Assembly: GCF_016862215.1 (NCBI RefSeq)
Contig: NZ_BOMN01000021.1
Location: 1-64,000, forward strand
Direction of reading: 5' to 3'
DNA: 64,000 bases
From: Winogradskya humida
Lineage (GTDB): Bacteria; Actinomycetota; Actinomycetes; Mycobacteriales; Micromonosporaceae
How positions within the stretch are numbered: position 1 is the first letter of the stretch; each line of letters opens with the position of its first letter. A program made the position numbers and the translations under genes. The notes under the pieces are model-generated. The model saw only the letters and a program-made list of their open reading frames with translations. It was not told the DNA's origin and did no database searches. Shown in pieces: positions 24,004-32,279 of this stretch.

Positions 24004-25701
24004 ATGCGCAGAACCCTGCCCGCAACCCTTGCCGCGATAACGCTGGCCGGTTCGCTCGCGGCCTGCCAGGGTGGCGGCGACACCGGCACCACGACGACGG
24101 CGTTCGACCCCGCGACCTGCCAGGGCGGCACACTCTCGGTGCTCAACCAGGGTGGCATCACGCACCTCGACCCGGCCCGGCTCTACACCTCCGGCGGCGG
24201 CAACATCCCGTCGCTGCTGTTCCGCACGCTGACCACCCGCAACCGGCTGGCGGGTGAGGCCGGCACGAAGCCCGCGCCCGACCTCGCCACCGATCTGGGC
24301 ACCCCGTCCGACGGCGCGAAGACGTGGAACTATACGCTGCGCGACGACATCTTCTTCGAGGACGGCACCCCGATCACCTCGGCGGACGTGAAGTACGGCA
24401 TCGAGCGCTCGTTCGCCCCGGAGCTGCCGGGCGGCGCGCCCTACCTGCGCGACTGGCTCGTCGGCGCGGCGGCTTACCCGGGCCCCTACAAGGCGCCGGA
24501 GGGTCTCACGTCCATCGAGACCCCGGACGCCAAGACGATCATCTTCAAGCTCAGCAAGCCCGAGGGTGACTTCCCGTTCCTGGCCACGGCGACCCAGTTC
24601 GCGCCCGTGCCGAAGGCGAAGGACAAGGGCGCCGACTACGAGGCCCACCCGGTCTCGTCCGGGCCGTACATGGTCGAGAAGTACGAACCCAAGAAGACCC
24701 TCACCCTGGTACGCAATCCGCACTGGTCGAAGGCCGCCGACACCCTGCGCTACGCGTGCCCCGACCGCATCGAGGTGACGTCCGGGCTCGACGCGGCCGT
24801 CATCAACCAGCGGCTCACGTCCGGCGCCGGTCAGGACGCGAACGCCGTCACCACCGACGCGGTCGTCGGCCCCGAGCAGCTCGCCCAGCTCGGCTCCGGC
24901 TCCGAACTGGACAAGCGTGTCGCGCGTGGCGAGTTCCCGTCGACGACGTACCTCGCGTTCAACACCAAGAAGGCGCCGTTCGACAACCCCAAGGTGCGCG
25001 AGGCCCTCTCGTACGCCATCAACCGCACCTCGGTCGTGAACGCCCTCGGCGGCAGCGCGGTGGTCGGCCCGTCGACGACGTTCCTGCCCCCGCAGAAGGC
25101 GCTCGGCTACCAGCCGTACGACTACTTCCCGGCCGGTGACAACGGCGACCCGGCCAAGGCGAAGGAAGTCCTCGCCGCCGCCGGTGTCACCAACCTGACG
25201 ATCGAGCTCGCTCACCAGAACGACGACTCCGAGGGGATCGGCCCGAAGGTCGCCGCCGCGATCCAGGACGCGTTCAAGCAGGCCGGCGTCACCGTCACGC
25301 TCAACGCCATCGACACCGCGACCTACCGCGACGTCACCGGCAAGCCCGCCACCCAGCCCGGCCTGGCGCTCGCGACGTGGGGTGCCGACTGGCCGTCCGG
25401 CGGCCCGTTCCTGATCCCGATCTTCGACGGCCGGCAGATCATCACCGCGGGCGGCAACTTCAACCAGTCCCAGTACAACGACCCGGCCGTCAACGCCGAG
25501 ATCGACGCGATCCAGGCGCTCACCGACCCCGCCGAGGCCCAGGCCCGCTGGGGTGCGCTCGACGCGAAGCTGGGCAAGCTCGCCCTGGTCCTCCCGCTCA
25601 CCCACGAGAAGGACGTCTACCTGTACGGCAAGAACGTCAAGAACGCCGTACCGGACGGCTGGCGGGGCACCTACGACCTGGCCCGGATCTCGGTCAAGTG
25701 A
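24004..25701 (+). CDS. Oligopeptide-type ABC substrate-binding lipoprotein
   Basis: A 565-residue extracytoplasmic binding protein of the DppA/OppA (SBP_5) family. The signal peptide ends in lipobox SLAAC, with Cys21 acylated, followed by a Gly/Thr linker. Family signatures: GGTLSVLNQGGITHLDPAR at the mature start, WNYTLRDDIFFEDGTPITSADV near 115, and RNPHWSKAADTL near 235. GAGGA lies before ATG at 24004. Permeases and a double ATPase follow with start-stop overlaps. The ligand (peptide, nickel chelate or other) cannot be read from sequence. Confidence 0.92.
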   Translation: MRRTLPATLAAITLAGSLAACQGGGDTGTTTTAFDPATCQGGTLSVLNQGGITHLDPARLYTSGGGNIPSLLFRTLTTRNRLAGEAGTKPAPDLATDLGTPSDGAKTWNYTLRDDIFFEDGTPITSADVKYGIERSFAPELPGGAPYLRDWLVGAAAYPGPYKAPEGLTSIETPDAKTIIFKLSKPEGDFPFLATATQFAPVPKAKDKGADYEAHPVSSGPYMVEKYEPKKTLTLVRNPHWSKAADTLRYACPDRIEVTSGLDAAVINQRLTSGAGQDANAVTTDAVVGPEQLAQLGSGSELDKRVARGEFPSTTYLAFNTKKAPFDNPKVREALSYAINRTSVVNALGGSAVVGPSTTFLPPQKALGYQPYDYFPAGDNGDPAKAKEVLAAAGVTNLTIELAHQNDDSEGIGPKVAAAIQDAFKQAGVTVTLNAIDTATYRDVTGKPATQPGLALATWGADWPSGGPFLIPIFDGRQIITAGGNFNQSQYNDPAVNAEIDAIQALTDPAEAQARWGALDAKLGKLALVLPLTHEKDVYLYGKNVKNAVPDGWRGTYDLARISVK

Positions 25702-26579
25702 CCCTGTTCCGCCGCCTCCTCGATGACCGCGCCTTCCTGACAGGCGCGGTCATCGCGGGTGTCATGGTGCTGGTCGCCCTGTTCGCGCCGCTGCTGACGG
25801 CGCTCGCGGGGCAGGACCCGACCACCTTCCACCCGGAGCTGCTGGACTCCGCCCGCGGCGGCGTCCCCCTGCACGGGATCACCGCCGACCACTGGCTCGG
25901 CGTGGAGCCCGGCACCGGCCGTGACCTGTTCGCCCGGGTCGTCTACGGCGCCCGGGTCTCGCTCGGCGTCGCCGTGTCCGCCCTCGCCCTGCAACTGCTG
26001 ATCGGCGTGGGCATCGGCGTCGCCGCCGGGCTGGGCGGCCGCTACACCGACGCGGTCCTGAGCCGGCTCACCGACCTGACGCTGGCGTTCCCGCTGCTGG
26101 TGCTCGCGATCGCCCTGCTCGCGATCGTCCCGCAGTCGTGGCCCCGGCCCGCGCTGCTCGCCGTCGTCATCGCGCTGCTCGGCTGGGGCGGCACCGCCCG
26201 GATCGCCCGCGGCGAGACCCTGTCGCTCAAGACCCGCGACTACGTCTCCGCCGCCCGGGTCTCCGGCGCGGGGACGCTGCTGGTCGCCCGGCGCGAGATC
26301 CTGCCGGGCCTGGCCGCGCCCGTGCTCACGTACGCCGCGCTGATCCTGCCCTCCAACATGATCACCGAGGCCGGCCTCTCCTTCCTCGGGGTCGGCGTCC
26401 GGCCCCCGACACCCTCCTGGGGCCAGATGCTCTCCTCCGCCACGACCTGGTTCCGCGCCGACCCCATGTACGTCTTCGTCCCCGGCGCCCTGCTCTTCGT
26501 CACGCTGCTGGCCTTCGTGCTCGTGGCCAACGGTGTCCGCCGGGTCGTCGACCCCCGCCAGCGCGAGGTCCTGCGATGA
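25698..26579 (+). CDS. Oligopeptide ABC transporter permease (DppC type)
   Basis: A 293-residue inner-membrane permease with the N-terminal helix of OppC/DppC (LTGAVIAGVMVLVALFAPLL), the WLGVEPGTGRDLFARVVYGAR loop near 65, and the EAA-type coupling loop around KTRDYVSAARVSGAG. SFLGVGVRPPTPSWGQML near residue 235 is the family hallmark. GTG at 25698 overlaps the lipoprotein stop (GTGA). It pairs with the next gene to form the channel. Confidence 0.92.
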   Translation: MTLFRRLLDDRAFLTGAVIAGVMVLVALFAPLLTALAGQDPTTFHPELLDSARGGVPLHGITADHWLGVEPGTGRDLFARVVYGARVSLGVAVSALALQLLIGVGIGVAAGLGGRYTDAVLSRLTDLTLAFPLLVLAIALLAIVPQSWPRPALLAVVIALLGWGGTARIARGETLSLKTRDYVSAARVSGAGTLLVARREILPGLAAPVLTYAALILPSNMITEAGLSFLGVGVRPPTPSWGQMLSSATTWFRADPMYVFVPGALLFVTLLAFVLVANGVRRVVDPRQREVLR

Positions 26580-27565
26580 CCGGTTACCTGCTGCGCCGCG
26601 TCGGCGGCGCCATCGTGGTCCTGCTGGGACTGTCGATCATCGTGTACGCGTTGTTCTACCTCGCCCCCAAGGACCCGGCCATCCTGACCTGCGGCAAGGG
26701 CTGCACCCCGGACCGCCTCGCCGAGGTCCGCGCCGCGATGGGCCTCGACGCGTCCCCGCCCGCGCAGTACTGGGAATTCCTGCGCGGCCTCTTCCTCGGC
26801 CGCGACTTCCCGGCCGGCCCCGACGTACGGCACTGCCCGGCACCCTGCCTCGGCTACTCCTTCGAGACCGACCAGCCCGTGACCAAGCTGCTCACCGACC
26901 GGCTGCCCGTCTCGGCGTCCCTCGCGATCGGCGCCGAGATCCTGTCGCTCGCGGTCGGCATCGGCGCGGGCCTGCTCTCCGGGCTGCGCCGCTTCCGGAT
27001 CCTCGACCGCATCGTCAACGGGCTGATCCTCGCCGGCTACGCCGTACCCGTCTTCCTGGTCGGGCTGTTCCTGCTGCTGCTGTTCTGCGTACGCCTGCAG
27101 TGGCTGCCGTTCCCCACCTACGTCCCGTTCACCACCGACCCCGCGGCGTGGGCGGAGAACCTGATCCTGCCCTGGATCGCGCTCGCGGTCATCCAGTCCG
27201 CGGCCTACGCCCGGCTGACGCGTGCCGGTGTGCAGGAGAGCCTTGCCGAGGACCACGTCCGCACGGCGAGGGCATACGGGATCCCGGAGGGGCGCATCGT
27301 GCGTACCCGTGCCCTCAGGGGTGCCCTGGTCCCGCTCGTCACCCTCACGGCGATCGACCTGGCCGCCATCATGGCCAGCGCCGTCCTCACCGAGACGATG
27401 TTCGGCCTGCCCGGCGTCGGCCAGCTCCTCGTCGGCGCGGTCAACCAGATCGACCTCCCCGTCGTCGTCGGCGTCACCCTGCTCACCGGCTTCCTCGTGG
27501 TGGTCGCGAACGCCGTCGCCGACCTCCTCTATGCGGCCGTCGACCCGAGAGTCCAACTGAGATGA
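26576..27565 (+). CDS. Oligopeptide ABC transporter permease (DppB type)
   Basis: A 329-residue permease of the OppB/DppB group. It starts YLLRRVGGAIVVLLGLSIIV, has the coupling loop AEDHVRTARAYGIPEGRIV near 225, and ends with the VDPRVQLR tail common to the family. The periplasmic loop between helices 1 and 2 is unusual in holding four cysteines in two close pairs (LTCGKGC and RHCPAPC), which could form disulfides or bind metal. ATGA overlaps on both sides tie it to the operon. Confidence 0.92.
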   Translation: MTGYLLRRVGGAIVVLLGLSIIVYALFYLAPKDPAILTCGKGCTPDRLAEVRAAMGLDASPPAQYWEFLRGLFLGRDFPAGPDVRHCPAPCLGYSFETDQPVTKLLTDRLPVSASLAIGAEILSLAVGIGAGLLSGLRRFRILDRIVNGLILAGYAVPVFLVGLFLLLLFCVRLQWLPFPTYVPFTTDPAAWAENLILPWIALAVIQSAAYARLTRAGVQESLAEDHVRTARAYGIPEGRIVRTRALRGALVPLVTLTAIDLAAIMASAVLTETMFGLPGVGQLLVGAVNQIDLPVVVGVTLLTGFLVVVANAVADLLYAAVDPRVQLR

Positions 27566-29163
27566 CCCTTCTTTCGGTACGCGACCTGCGCATCGGTTTC
27601 GGCAACACGCAAGCTGTCGACGGGCTGTCGTTCGACCTCGAGGCCGGTGGGGCGCTCGGGATCGTCGGGGAGTCCGGGTCGGGCAAGAGTGCCACCGCGC
27701 TGGCCCTGCTCGGGCTGCACGGGGAGGCGCGGATCGAGGGCTCGATCGACTTCGACGGGCTCGAGCTGACCAGCGCGAGCGAGGATCAGCTGCGGGCGAT
27801 CCGGGGCGCCGGGATCGCGATGGTGTTCCAGGAGCCGCTGACCGCGCTGAGCCCGTTCCACCGGGTCGGGGACCAGATCGCCGAGGTCTACCGGTTGCAC
27901 ACCGGGGCGACGCGCAAGGCCGCGCGGGAGCGGGCCGTCGAGGTGCTCCGGCAGGTGCACATCGCGGACCCGGAGCGGCGGGCGCGGGCCTATCCGCACG
28001 AGTTCTCCGGGGGGATGCGGCAGCGGGCGCTCATCGCGATGGCGCTGGCCTGCAACCCGCGGCTGATCGTCGCCGACGAGCCGACCACCGCGCTCGACGT
28101 GACCGTGCAGGCGCAGATCCTCGACCTGCTCGACGAGGTGCGTACGGCGACCGGTGCCGCGCTGCTGCTGATCAGTCACGACCTGGGTGTGGTGGCGGGC
28201 TCCACCGACGACGTGATCGTGATGCGCCGTGGGGCGGTGGTCGAGGCCGGGGCCACCGATCAGGTGCTGGTCACGCCGCGGGCAGCGTACACAAAGGATC
28301 TTCTTGCTGCCGTGCCGAAGCCGTCGCCTGCCCGCGTGATCCAGGGCGGGCCGTTGCTGCGGGTTTCGGGTGTGAGCAAGCGATTCAGGAAGTTCACCGC
28401 GGTCGACGACGTCACGCTCGACGTGCGCGAGGGCGAGACACTCGGCATCGTCGGCGAGTCCGGGGCCGGCAAGACCACGCTGTCACGGATGATGGTCGGC
28501 CTGATCCCGCCGGACAGGGGCAGCATCACCCTCGCCGGCGCGGACATCGCCCGCCGCCGCGGCCGCTCGGTGCAGATGGTCTTCCAGGACCCGATGTCGT
28601 CGCTCAACCCGCGCCGCACGGTGGGGGAGAGCATCGCGGATCCGCTGCGGCTGCTCGGTGAGCTGGCCCCCAGGGTCACGATCGAGGCTCTGCTCGTACG
28701 CGTAGGGCTCGCACCGTCGCACTACGACAGCTACCCCCACCAGCTGTCCGGCGGCATGCGGCAACGGGTCGGCATCGCCCGCGCGCTGGCTCCGTCGCCC
28801 CGCCTGATCGTCTGCGACGAGCCCGTGTCGTCGCTGGACGTCACCACGCAGGCCCAGGTGCTGGCCCTGCTCGAGGACATCCGCCTCGAACGCGAGCTCA
28901 CCATGGTCTTCGTCACCCACGACCTGGCCGTCCTGCGCCAGATCGCCGACCGGGTCGTGGTCATGCACGACGGCGCGGTGGCCGAGATGGGCGACGTCGC
29001 CTCCGTGTACGACCAGCCCCAGCACGCCTACACGAAGGAACTGCTCGCCGCGATCCCCGTAGCCGACCCGCTCGAGGCCCGCCGCCGCCGTGCCCTACGC
29101 CGTGCCGGGCTGGATGGGGCCGGGCTCGATGCCGAGCCGCTCGGCGCCACCCAGATCGAGTAG
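27562..29163 (+). CDS. Fused DppD-DppF oligopeptide ABC ATPase
   Basis: A 533-residue protein with two complete ABC domains that are separate proteins in many bacteria. First half: Walker A GESGSGKS, Q-loop VFQEPLTALSPFH, signature FSGGMRQR, Walker B LIVADEPTTALD. Second half: GESGAGKT, VFQDPMSSLNPR, LSGGMRQR, LIVCDEPVSSLD. Each half carries the downstream Ala-Tyr-Thr-Lys-Asp/Glu-Leu-Leu-Ala tail of oligopeptide ATPases. One polypeptide would supply both ATP sites of the transporter. Its 3' end overlaps the convergent gene by 69 bp. Confidence 0.93.
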   Translation: MTLLSVRDLRIGFGNTQAVDGLSFDLEAGGALGIVGESGSGKSATALALLGLHGEARIEGSIDFDGLELTSASEDQLRAIRGAGIAMVFQEPLTALSPFHRVGDQIAEVYRLHTGATRKAARERAVEVLRQVHIADPERRARAYPHEFSGGMRQRALIAMALACNPRLIVADEPTTALDVTVQAQILDLLDEVRTATGAALLLISHDLGVVAGSTDDVIVMRRGAVVEAGATDQVLVTPRAAYTKDLLAAVPKPSPARVIQGGPLLRVSGVSKRFRKFTAVDDVTLDVREGETLGIVGESGAGKTTLSRMMVGLIPPDRGSITLAGADIARRRGRSVQMVFQDPMSSLNPRRTVGESIADPLRLLGELAPRVTIEALLVRVGLAPSHYDSYPHQLSGGMRQRVGIARALAPSPRLIVCDEPVSSLDVTTQAQVLALLEDIRLERELTMVFVTHDLAVLRQIADRVVVMHDGAVAEMGDVASVYDQPQHAYTKELLAAIPVADPLEARRRRALRRAGLDGAGLDAEPLGATQIE

Positions 29164-29826
29164 CACGCTGTCGTCCAGCAGCTCGCCCTCGACGACCAGG
29201 CCGAGCTGCACGTTCTCGCGCTCCTGATCGGCGTAGACGAGCACCTGCGCGGGCATCAGCCGCTTGCCCGCCCGCTCGCGCACCGCCTTGACGAGCAGCA
29301 CCTCCCGCTCGACCCCCGCATCGACGGCCTCGGCCGTGGCGGCTGCGATCTTGACGGCCTCGGTGGGGACGTCGGCGAGGCTGATGGCGTCGGCGCGTGA
29401 TTCCGGGAGGACGAGGAGGTCGTCGCGCTGGGCGTCGGCGCGGGAGATCGTGCGGGCGTCGGCCCAGGGGGTGACCCGCCAGGACGACCGGTCGAAGAGC
29501 AGCAGGATGCCCGCCTCGGCAGGGGCTGCGTCCCTCGGTGTGGCTTGCTCGATGACGCCGTGCCGGTAGCTGATCGTGCCGGCGGACAGCTGAGCCGCGA
29601 CCGCGTCGGCGACCACGGCTTCCGGCAGGTGCAGGGCGGCGGCGAGCTCGCCCACCGTGGTCCCGCCCGACGCGGCCCGGCGAAGCACGAAGTCGTCGAC
29701 CGGTGGCAGCGGCCTGCGCTCCCGGGCGATGATCTCGGCGCTGAACCGGGTGACCGGGACGGCGGCGGCGACGACTTTCACGAGGTCCCAGCCCGGCCGG
29801 GCGTAGCTGTCAGACGGCGGCGTCAC
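29095..29826 (-). CDS. Winged-helix-like protein paired with the helicase
   Basis: A 243-residue soluble protein starting at GTG 29826, within the last codons of the helicase gene (17-bp overlap), so the two are translated together. Residues about 50-105 look like a winged helix (TTVGELAAALHLPEAVVADA, then AQLSAGTISYRHGVIEQA). The rest is alpha/beta with a hydrophobic strand (AGILLLFDRSSWRVTPW) and a C-terminal part with VQLGLVVEGELLDDSVLLDL. I do not recognise the family. The overlap suggests a subunit or regulator of the helicase. It also overlaps dppDF on the other strand by 69 bp. Confidence 0.7.
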   Translation of the reverse strand: MTPPSDSYARPGWDLVKVVAAAVPVTRFSAEIIARERRPLPPVDDFVLRRAASGGTTVGELAAALHLPEAVVADAVAAQLSAGTISYRHGVIEQATPRDAAPAEAGILLLFDRSSWRVTPWADARTISRADAQRDDLLVLPESRADAISLADVPTEAVKIAAATAEAVDAGVEREVLLVKAVRERAGKRLMPAQVLVYADQERENVQLGLVVEGELLDDSVLLDLGGAERLGIEPGPIQPGTA

Positions 29827-32104
29827 GGATCTCGCACTCCTCAGGGTGGGCGCCGATGTAGAGCGACACGTCGCGCAGCGCCCCGGGACGGCTGCGGCAG
29901 AAGGCGGCGTCCCCGACGATGATCAGCCGGGACCGGGCCCGGGACAGGGCGACGCTGATCCGGCGCCAGTTCGGCTCGCCGACGAACCCGAAGTCGCCCT
30001 TGTCGTTGCTGCGGGTCACGGAGAAGATCACGACGTCGCACTCGCGTCCCTCGGCGGCGTCCAGGGAGATCACCTCGGCGTGCCCCGTGAGCCTGCGGAG
30101 TTCGTCGACCTGGCCTGCGTACGGAGCGATGATCAGCACTTTCTCTCCGGGCGTGACCGTCTCGAGCTGCTTGACCACCTCCACGGCCTCGGCGGGGTTC
30201 AGGAGAACGGCGTCGTGGCGTACCTCCCGGCGCTGCTCGCCGAGGCCGGCGGTGTCGACCCACAGCACCGGGCGGTCCGGCCCGGGCGACCCGCTACCCT
30301 TCCGGGCGTAGAAGCAGGTCTCGATGAGATCGCCGATCGCGGGGACCATCCGGTGCTGCCCGGTCAGCACGTGTGCGCCGGTGCGGGTGGCGGCGTCGGT
30401 CTGCACGAGCGCGGGCGTGAGGGCGTACTCCTTCAGCACCGGTTTCTGCCGCAGCAGGACCTCGTCCGCCGGGGGAAGCTGGTTCGGATCTCCTATGAGG
30501 ACCGACCTGCGAGCCTGGACGAGCGCCACCAGCGTCTCGGTCGCGGTGGCCCTGGACACCTCGTCGATGACGCAGAGGTCGAACTCGAGGTCACCGATCG
30601 CGGGCCGGCTCAGGAACTCCCGCATGGTGGTGGCCACGACGCCGGACGGATGCAGGAAGGCGGCAGCCAGCCACTCCTCCTGGATCCCCAGCACCCGCCG
30701 CGACTCCGGGGATGTCGCGGTGCTGAGCACTCCGGCCGCCGCGAACTGGTCCAGGGCTTCCCGGGTGTGGGTGAGGACAAGGATGCGTGCGTCCGGGTCG
30801 CGCAGGTGCGTCTGCCGCACGATCTCGGCGGCGACCGTGGTCTTGCCCGAGCCGGGCGCGCCCTGCACGAGCACAAGATCCTGTGATCCGAGGGCTTGGC
30901 GGACCGCCTCGCGCTGACTGTCGTCGAGGTCGTCCCGGGACCATTGGTGTACGCCCGCCACGTCGCCGGCCGGGATCGCACCCGGGTCCTGCAGCATCCC
31001 GGCCAGCCCGGGGTTCGTGGTGCGCCCCGTCCGGACCCTGACCAGCGCGTCCTCCTGCCGTCGCAGCGCGGCGCGGTCGCTGCGCTCCAGGGCCTCGCGG
31101 GCGTCCAGCAGCCGTTCCCAGAGCTCGAAGAGATCCGTGGCGGGCTTCGCCGCCGGGGCCGCCGACCGGTGCTGCTCCAGCCGGGCGAGCAGGAAGTCGA
31201 GACCGTACCCGGCGGCCTCCGCACCCGGGTCCTCGAACTGGAACGTCACCGTGCGGGTCAGATCGGTCGCCTTGCGCCGCCACCGCCGCAGCCAGACGTC
31301 GTCCTTGCGCTCCGCGCTGATGATCCGCACCCGGTCGGGGAACTCCGCGTCCGACGCCGCACGCAGCAGCATCGTGCGCCCGGCGAACAGGATCCGCTGA
31401 TCGTTGACCTGCCCGGTCCGCGCGTCGAACGAGTAATCGGTGTGCAGCACGCCGGTCAGCTCGTCGAGGATGGTCTGCTCGGCGCGGCGGAAGTCGGTCT
31501 CCTGCAGCGGCTCGACGCCGAGCACCAGCCCGGCTGCCGCGCGGGTGATGCCGAGCCAGACGGTGTTACGGCTGCGGGACTCACGCTGCCGGGCGGTCCG
31601 GCACGCCCCGGCGAGCTCGTGCTCCATCACGGCGGCGTCGGGGTAGCGCTTCGCCGGATCCGGGGAGACACAGGTGTCGAGGACGTCCTGGACCTCGGGC
31701 GGCACGTCGGAGCCGTCGAGTGCCGCGATGGCGAGCTCGCCGAAGGCGTACACATCTTGGGCGTAACCCGCATCGGACCGGGTGCCCGCGAGACCGGTGA
31801 GCTCGACCTGACCGTCGGCGGCCAGCCCCACACCGGCGGGGGCGAGGGTCGTGTGCGCGATGCCCCTGAGGTGGGCGTAGGCGAGCGCTCCGGCGAGAGG
31901 CAACCCGATGGTGTCGAAGAACGCCAGCCATTCGTAGTGCCGCTTCGCGTCCAGCTCGTCCTGCAGGCTGCGGCCGGGGCTGTCCTGCGGCCCGGCGATG
32001 TTCGGATGACGCAGCGCGTTCAGGGCCGCGGTCTGCCGGCGCAGGAAGAGCTCGATGACCTCGTCGTGCTCGGCTGGGGCCTTGTCGAGTGGGGGTGGCG
32101 GCAC
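29810..32104 (-). CDS. Degenerate kinase domain fused to a Upf1-like SF1 helicase
   Basis: A 764-residue protein. Residues about 15-165 keep the fold pattern of the later part of a Ser/Thr kinase (LRHPNI, ALAYAHLRGIAHTTLAPAGV, QDVYAFGELAIAAL, CVSPDPAKRYPDA). The Gly-loop, catalytic Lys, the HRD Asp and the DFG are absent, so it is a pseudokinase. Residues 395-735 form an SF1B helicase: Walker A GAPGSGKTT (415-423), DEVS (514-517), GDPNQLPP (538-545), QHRM (583-586), the AAEGRECD motif V region and VALSRARSRL motif VI. GTG at 32104 with TACTGT 7 nt upstream fixes the short N-terminus. It probably unwinds or translocates on nucleic acid. A defence or repair role is inference. Confidence 0.85.
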   Translation of the reverse strand: MPPPPLDKAPAEHDEVIELFLRRQTAALNALRHPNIAGPQDSPGRSLQDELDAKRHYEWLAFFDTIGLPLAGALAYAHLRGIAHTTLAPAGVGLAADGQVELTGLAGTRSDAGYAQDVYAFGELAIAALDGSDVPPEVQDVLDTCVSPDPAKRYPDAAVMEHELAGACRTARQRESRSRNTVWLGITRAAAGLVLGVEPLQETDFRRAEQTILDELTGVLHTDYSFDARTGQVNDQRILFAGRTMLLRAASDAEFPDRVRIISAERKDDVWLRRWRRKATDLTRTVTFQFEDPGAEAAGYGLDFLLARLEQHRSAAPAAKPATDLFELWERLLDAREALERSDRAALRRQEDALVRVRTGRTTNPGLAGMLQDPGAIPAGDVAGVHQWSRDDLDDSQREAVRQALGSQDLVLVQGAPGSGKTTVAAEIVRQTHLRDPDARILVLTHTREALDQFAAAGVLSTATSPESRRVLGIQEEWLAAAFLHPSGVVATTMREFLSRPAIGDLEFDLCVIDEVSRATATETLVALVQARRSVLIGDPNQLPPADEVLLRQKPVLKEYALTPALVQTDAATRTGAHVLTGQHRMVPAIGDLIETCFYARKGSGSPGPDRPVLWVDTAGLGEQRREVRHDAVLLNPAEAVEVVKQLETVTPGEKVLIIAPYAGQVDELRRLTGHAEVISLDAAEGRECDVVIFSVTRSNDKGDFGFVGEPNWRRISVALSRARSRLIIVGDAAFCRSRPGALRDVSLYIGAHPEECEIRDAAV

Positions 32105-32111
32105 CCGGCAA

Positions 32112-32117
32112 ACAGTA
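32112..32117 (-). promoter_or_regulatory. -10-like element of the helicase operon
   Basis: TACTGT on the minus strand with a 7-nt gap to GTG at 32104. It supports a leaderless mRNA and the genuine absence of the kinase N-lobe. The operator array begins about 50 bp upstream. Confidence 0.5.
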
Positions 32118-32169
32118 TTACGGCCCGCTTTCTACACGCTCCGGAGGGGTCATCCGGCCCGCCGTCAGG

Positions 32170-32229
32170 TTGCGTGCAGTTAGGTTGTGTGCAATTTAGT
32201 TGTGCACAACTAAATTGCACACAACCTAA
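32170..32229. promoter_or_regulatory. Four-site operator array including a 50-bp perfect palindrome
   Basis: Bases 32180-32229 form a perfect palindrome centred at 32204/32205 (arms of 25 bp beginning TTAGGTTGTG). Inside it, and just before it, the motif TTG-N4-CAA repeats at 32170 (last base changed), 32185, 32200 and 32215, exactly every 15 bp. The central site is TTAGTTGTGCACAACTAA. Such dyads are typical of MarR/OhrR-type dimers. The stretch is much more AT-rich than its surroundings and lies between the divergent helicase and aldolase genes. Confidence 0.8.
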
Positions 32230-32266
32230 AGGCTGGACGTCCTGTCCTAATGATGGACGGATCGTC

Positions 32267-32272
32267 TAGGCT
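32267..32272 (+). promoter_or_regulatory. -10-like element of the gene at 32280
   Basis: TAGGCT with a 7-nt gap to GTG at 32280. It favours this start over the ATG codons at 32250 and 32253, which precede the hexamer. Confidence 0.5.
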
Positions 32273-32279
32273 GGCGATC

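Noticed and set aside
32180..32229. Insertion-sequence end or attachment site
   Set aside because: No transposase or integrase gene, no flanking target duplication, and the palindrome is built from regularly spaced operator-like motifs in a divergent promoter region.
30896..32269. Long plus-strand open frame opposite the helicase gene
   Set aside because: It is a stop-free shadow of the helicase in high-GC DNA. The helicase frame carries complete SF1 motifs and the right codon bias.
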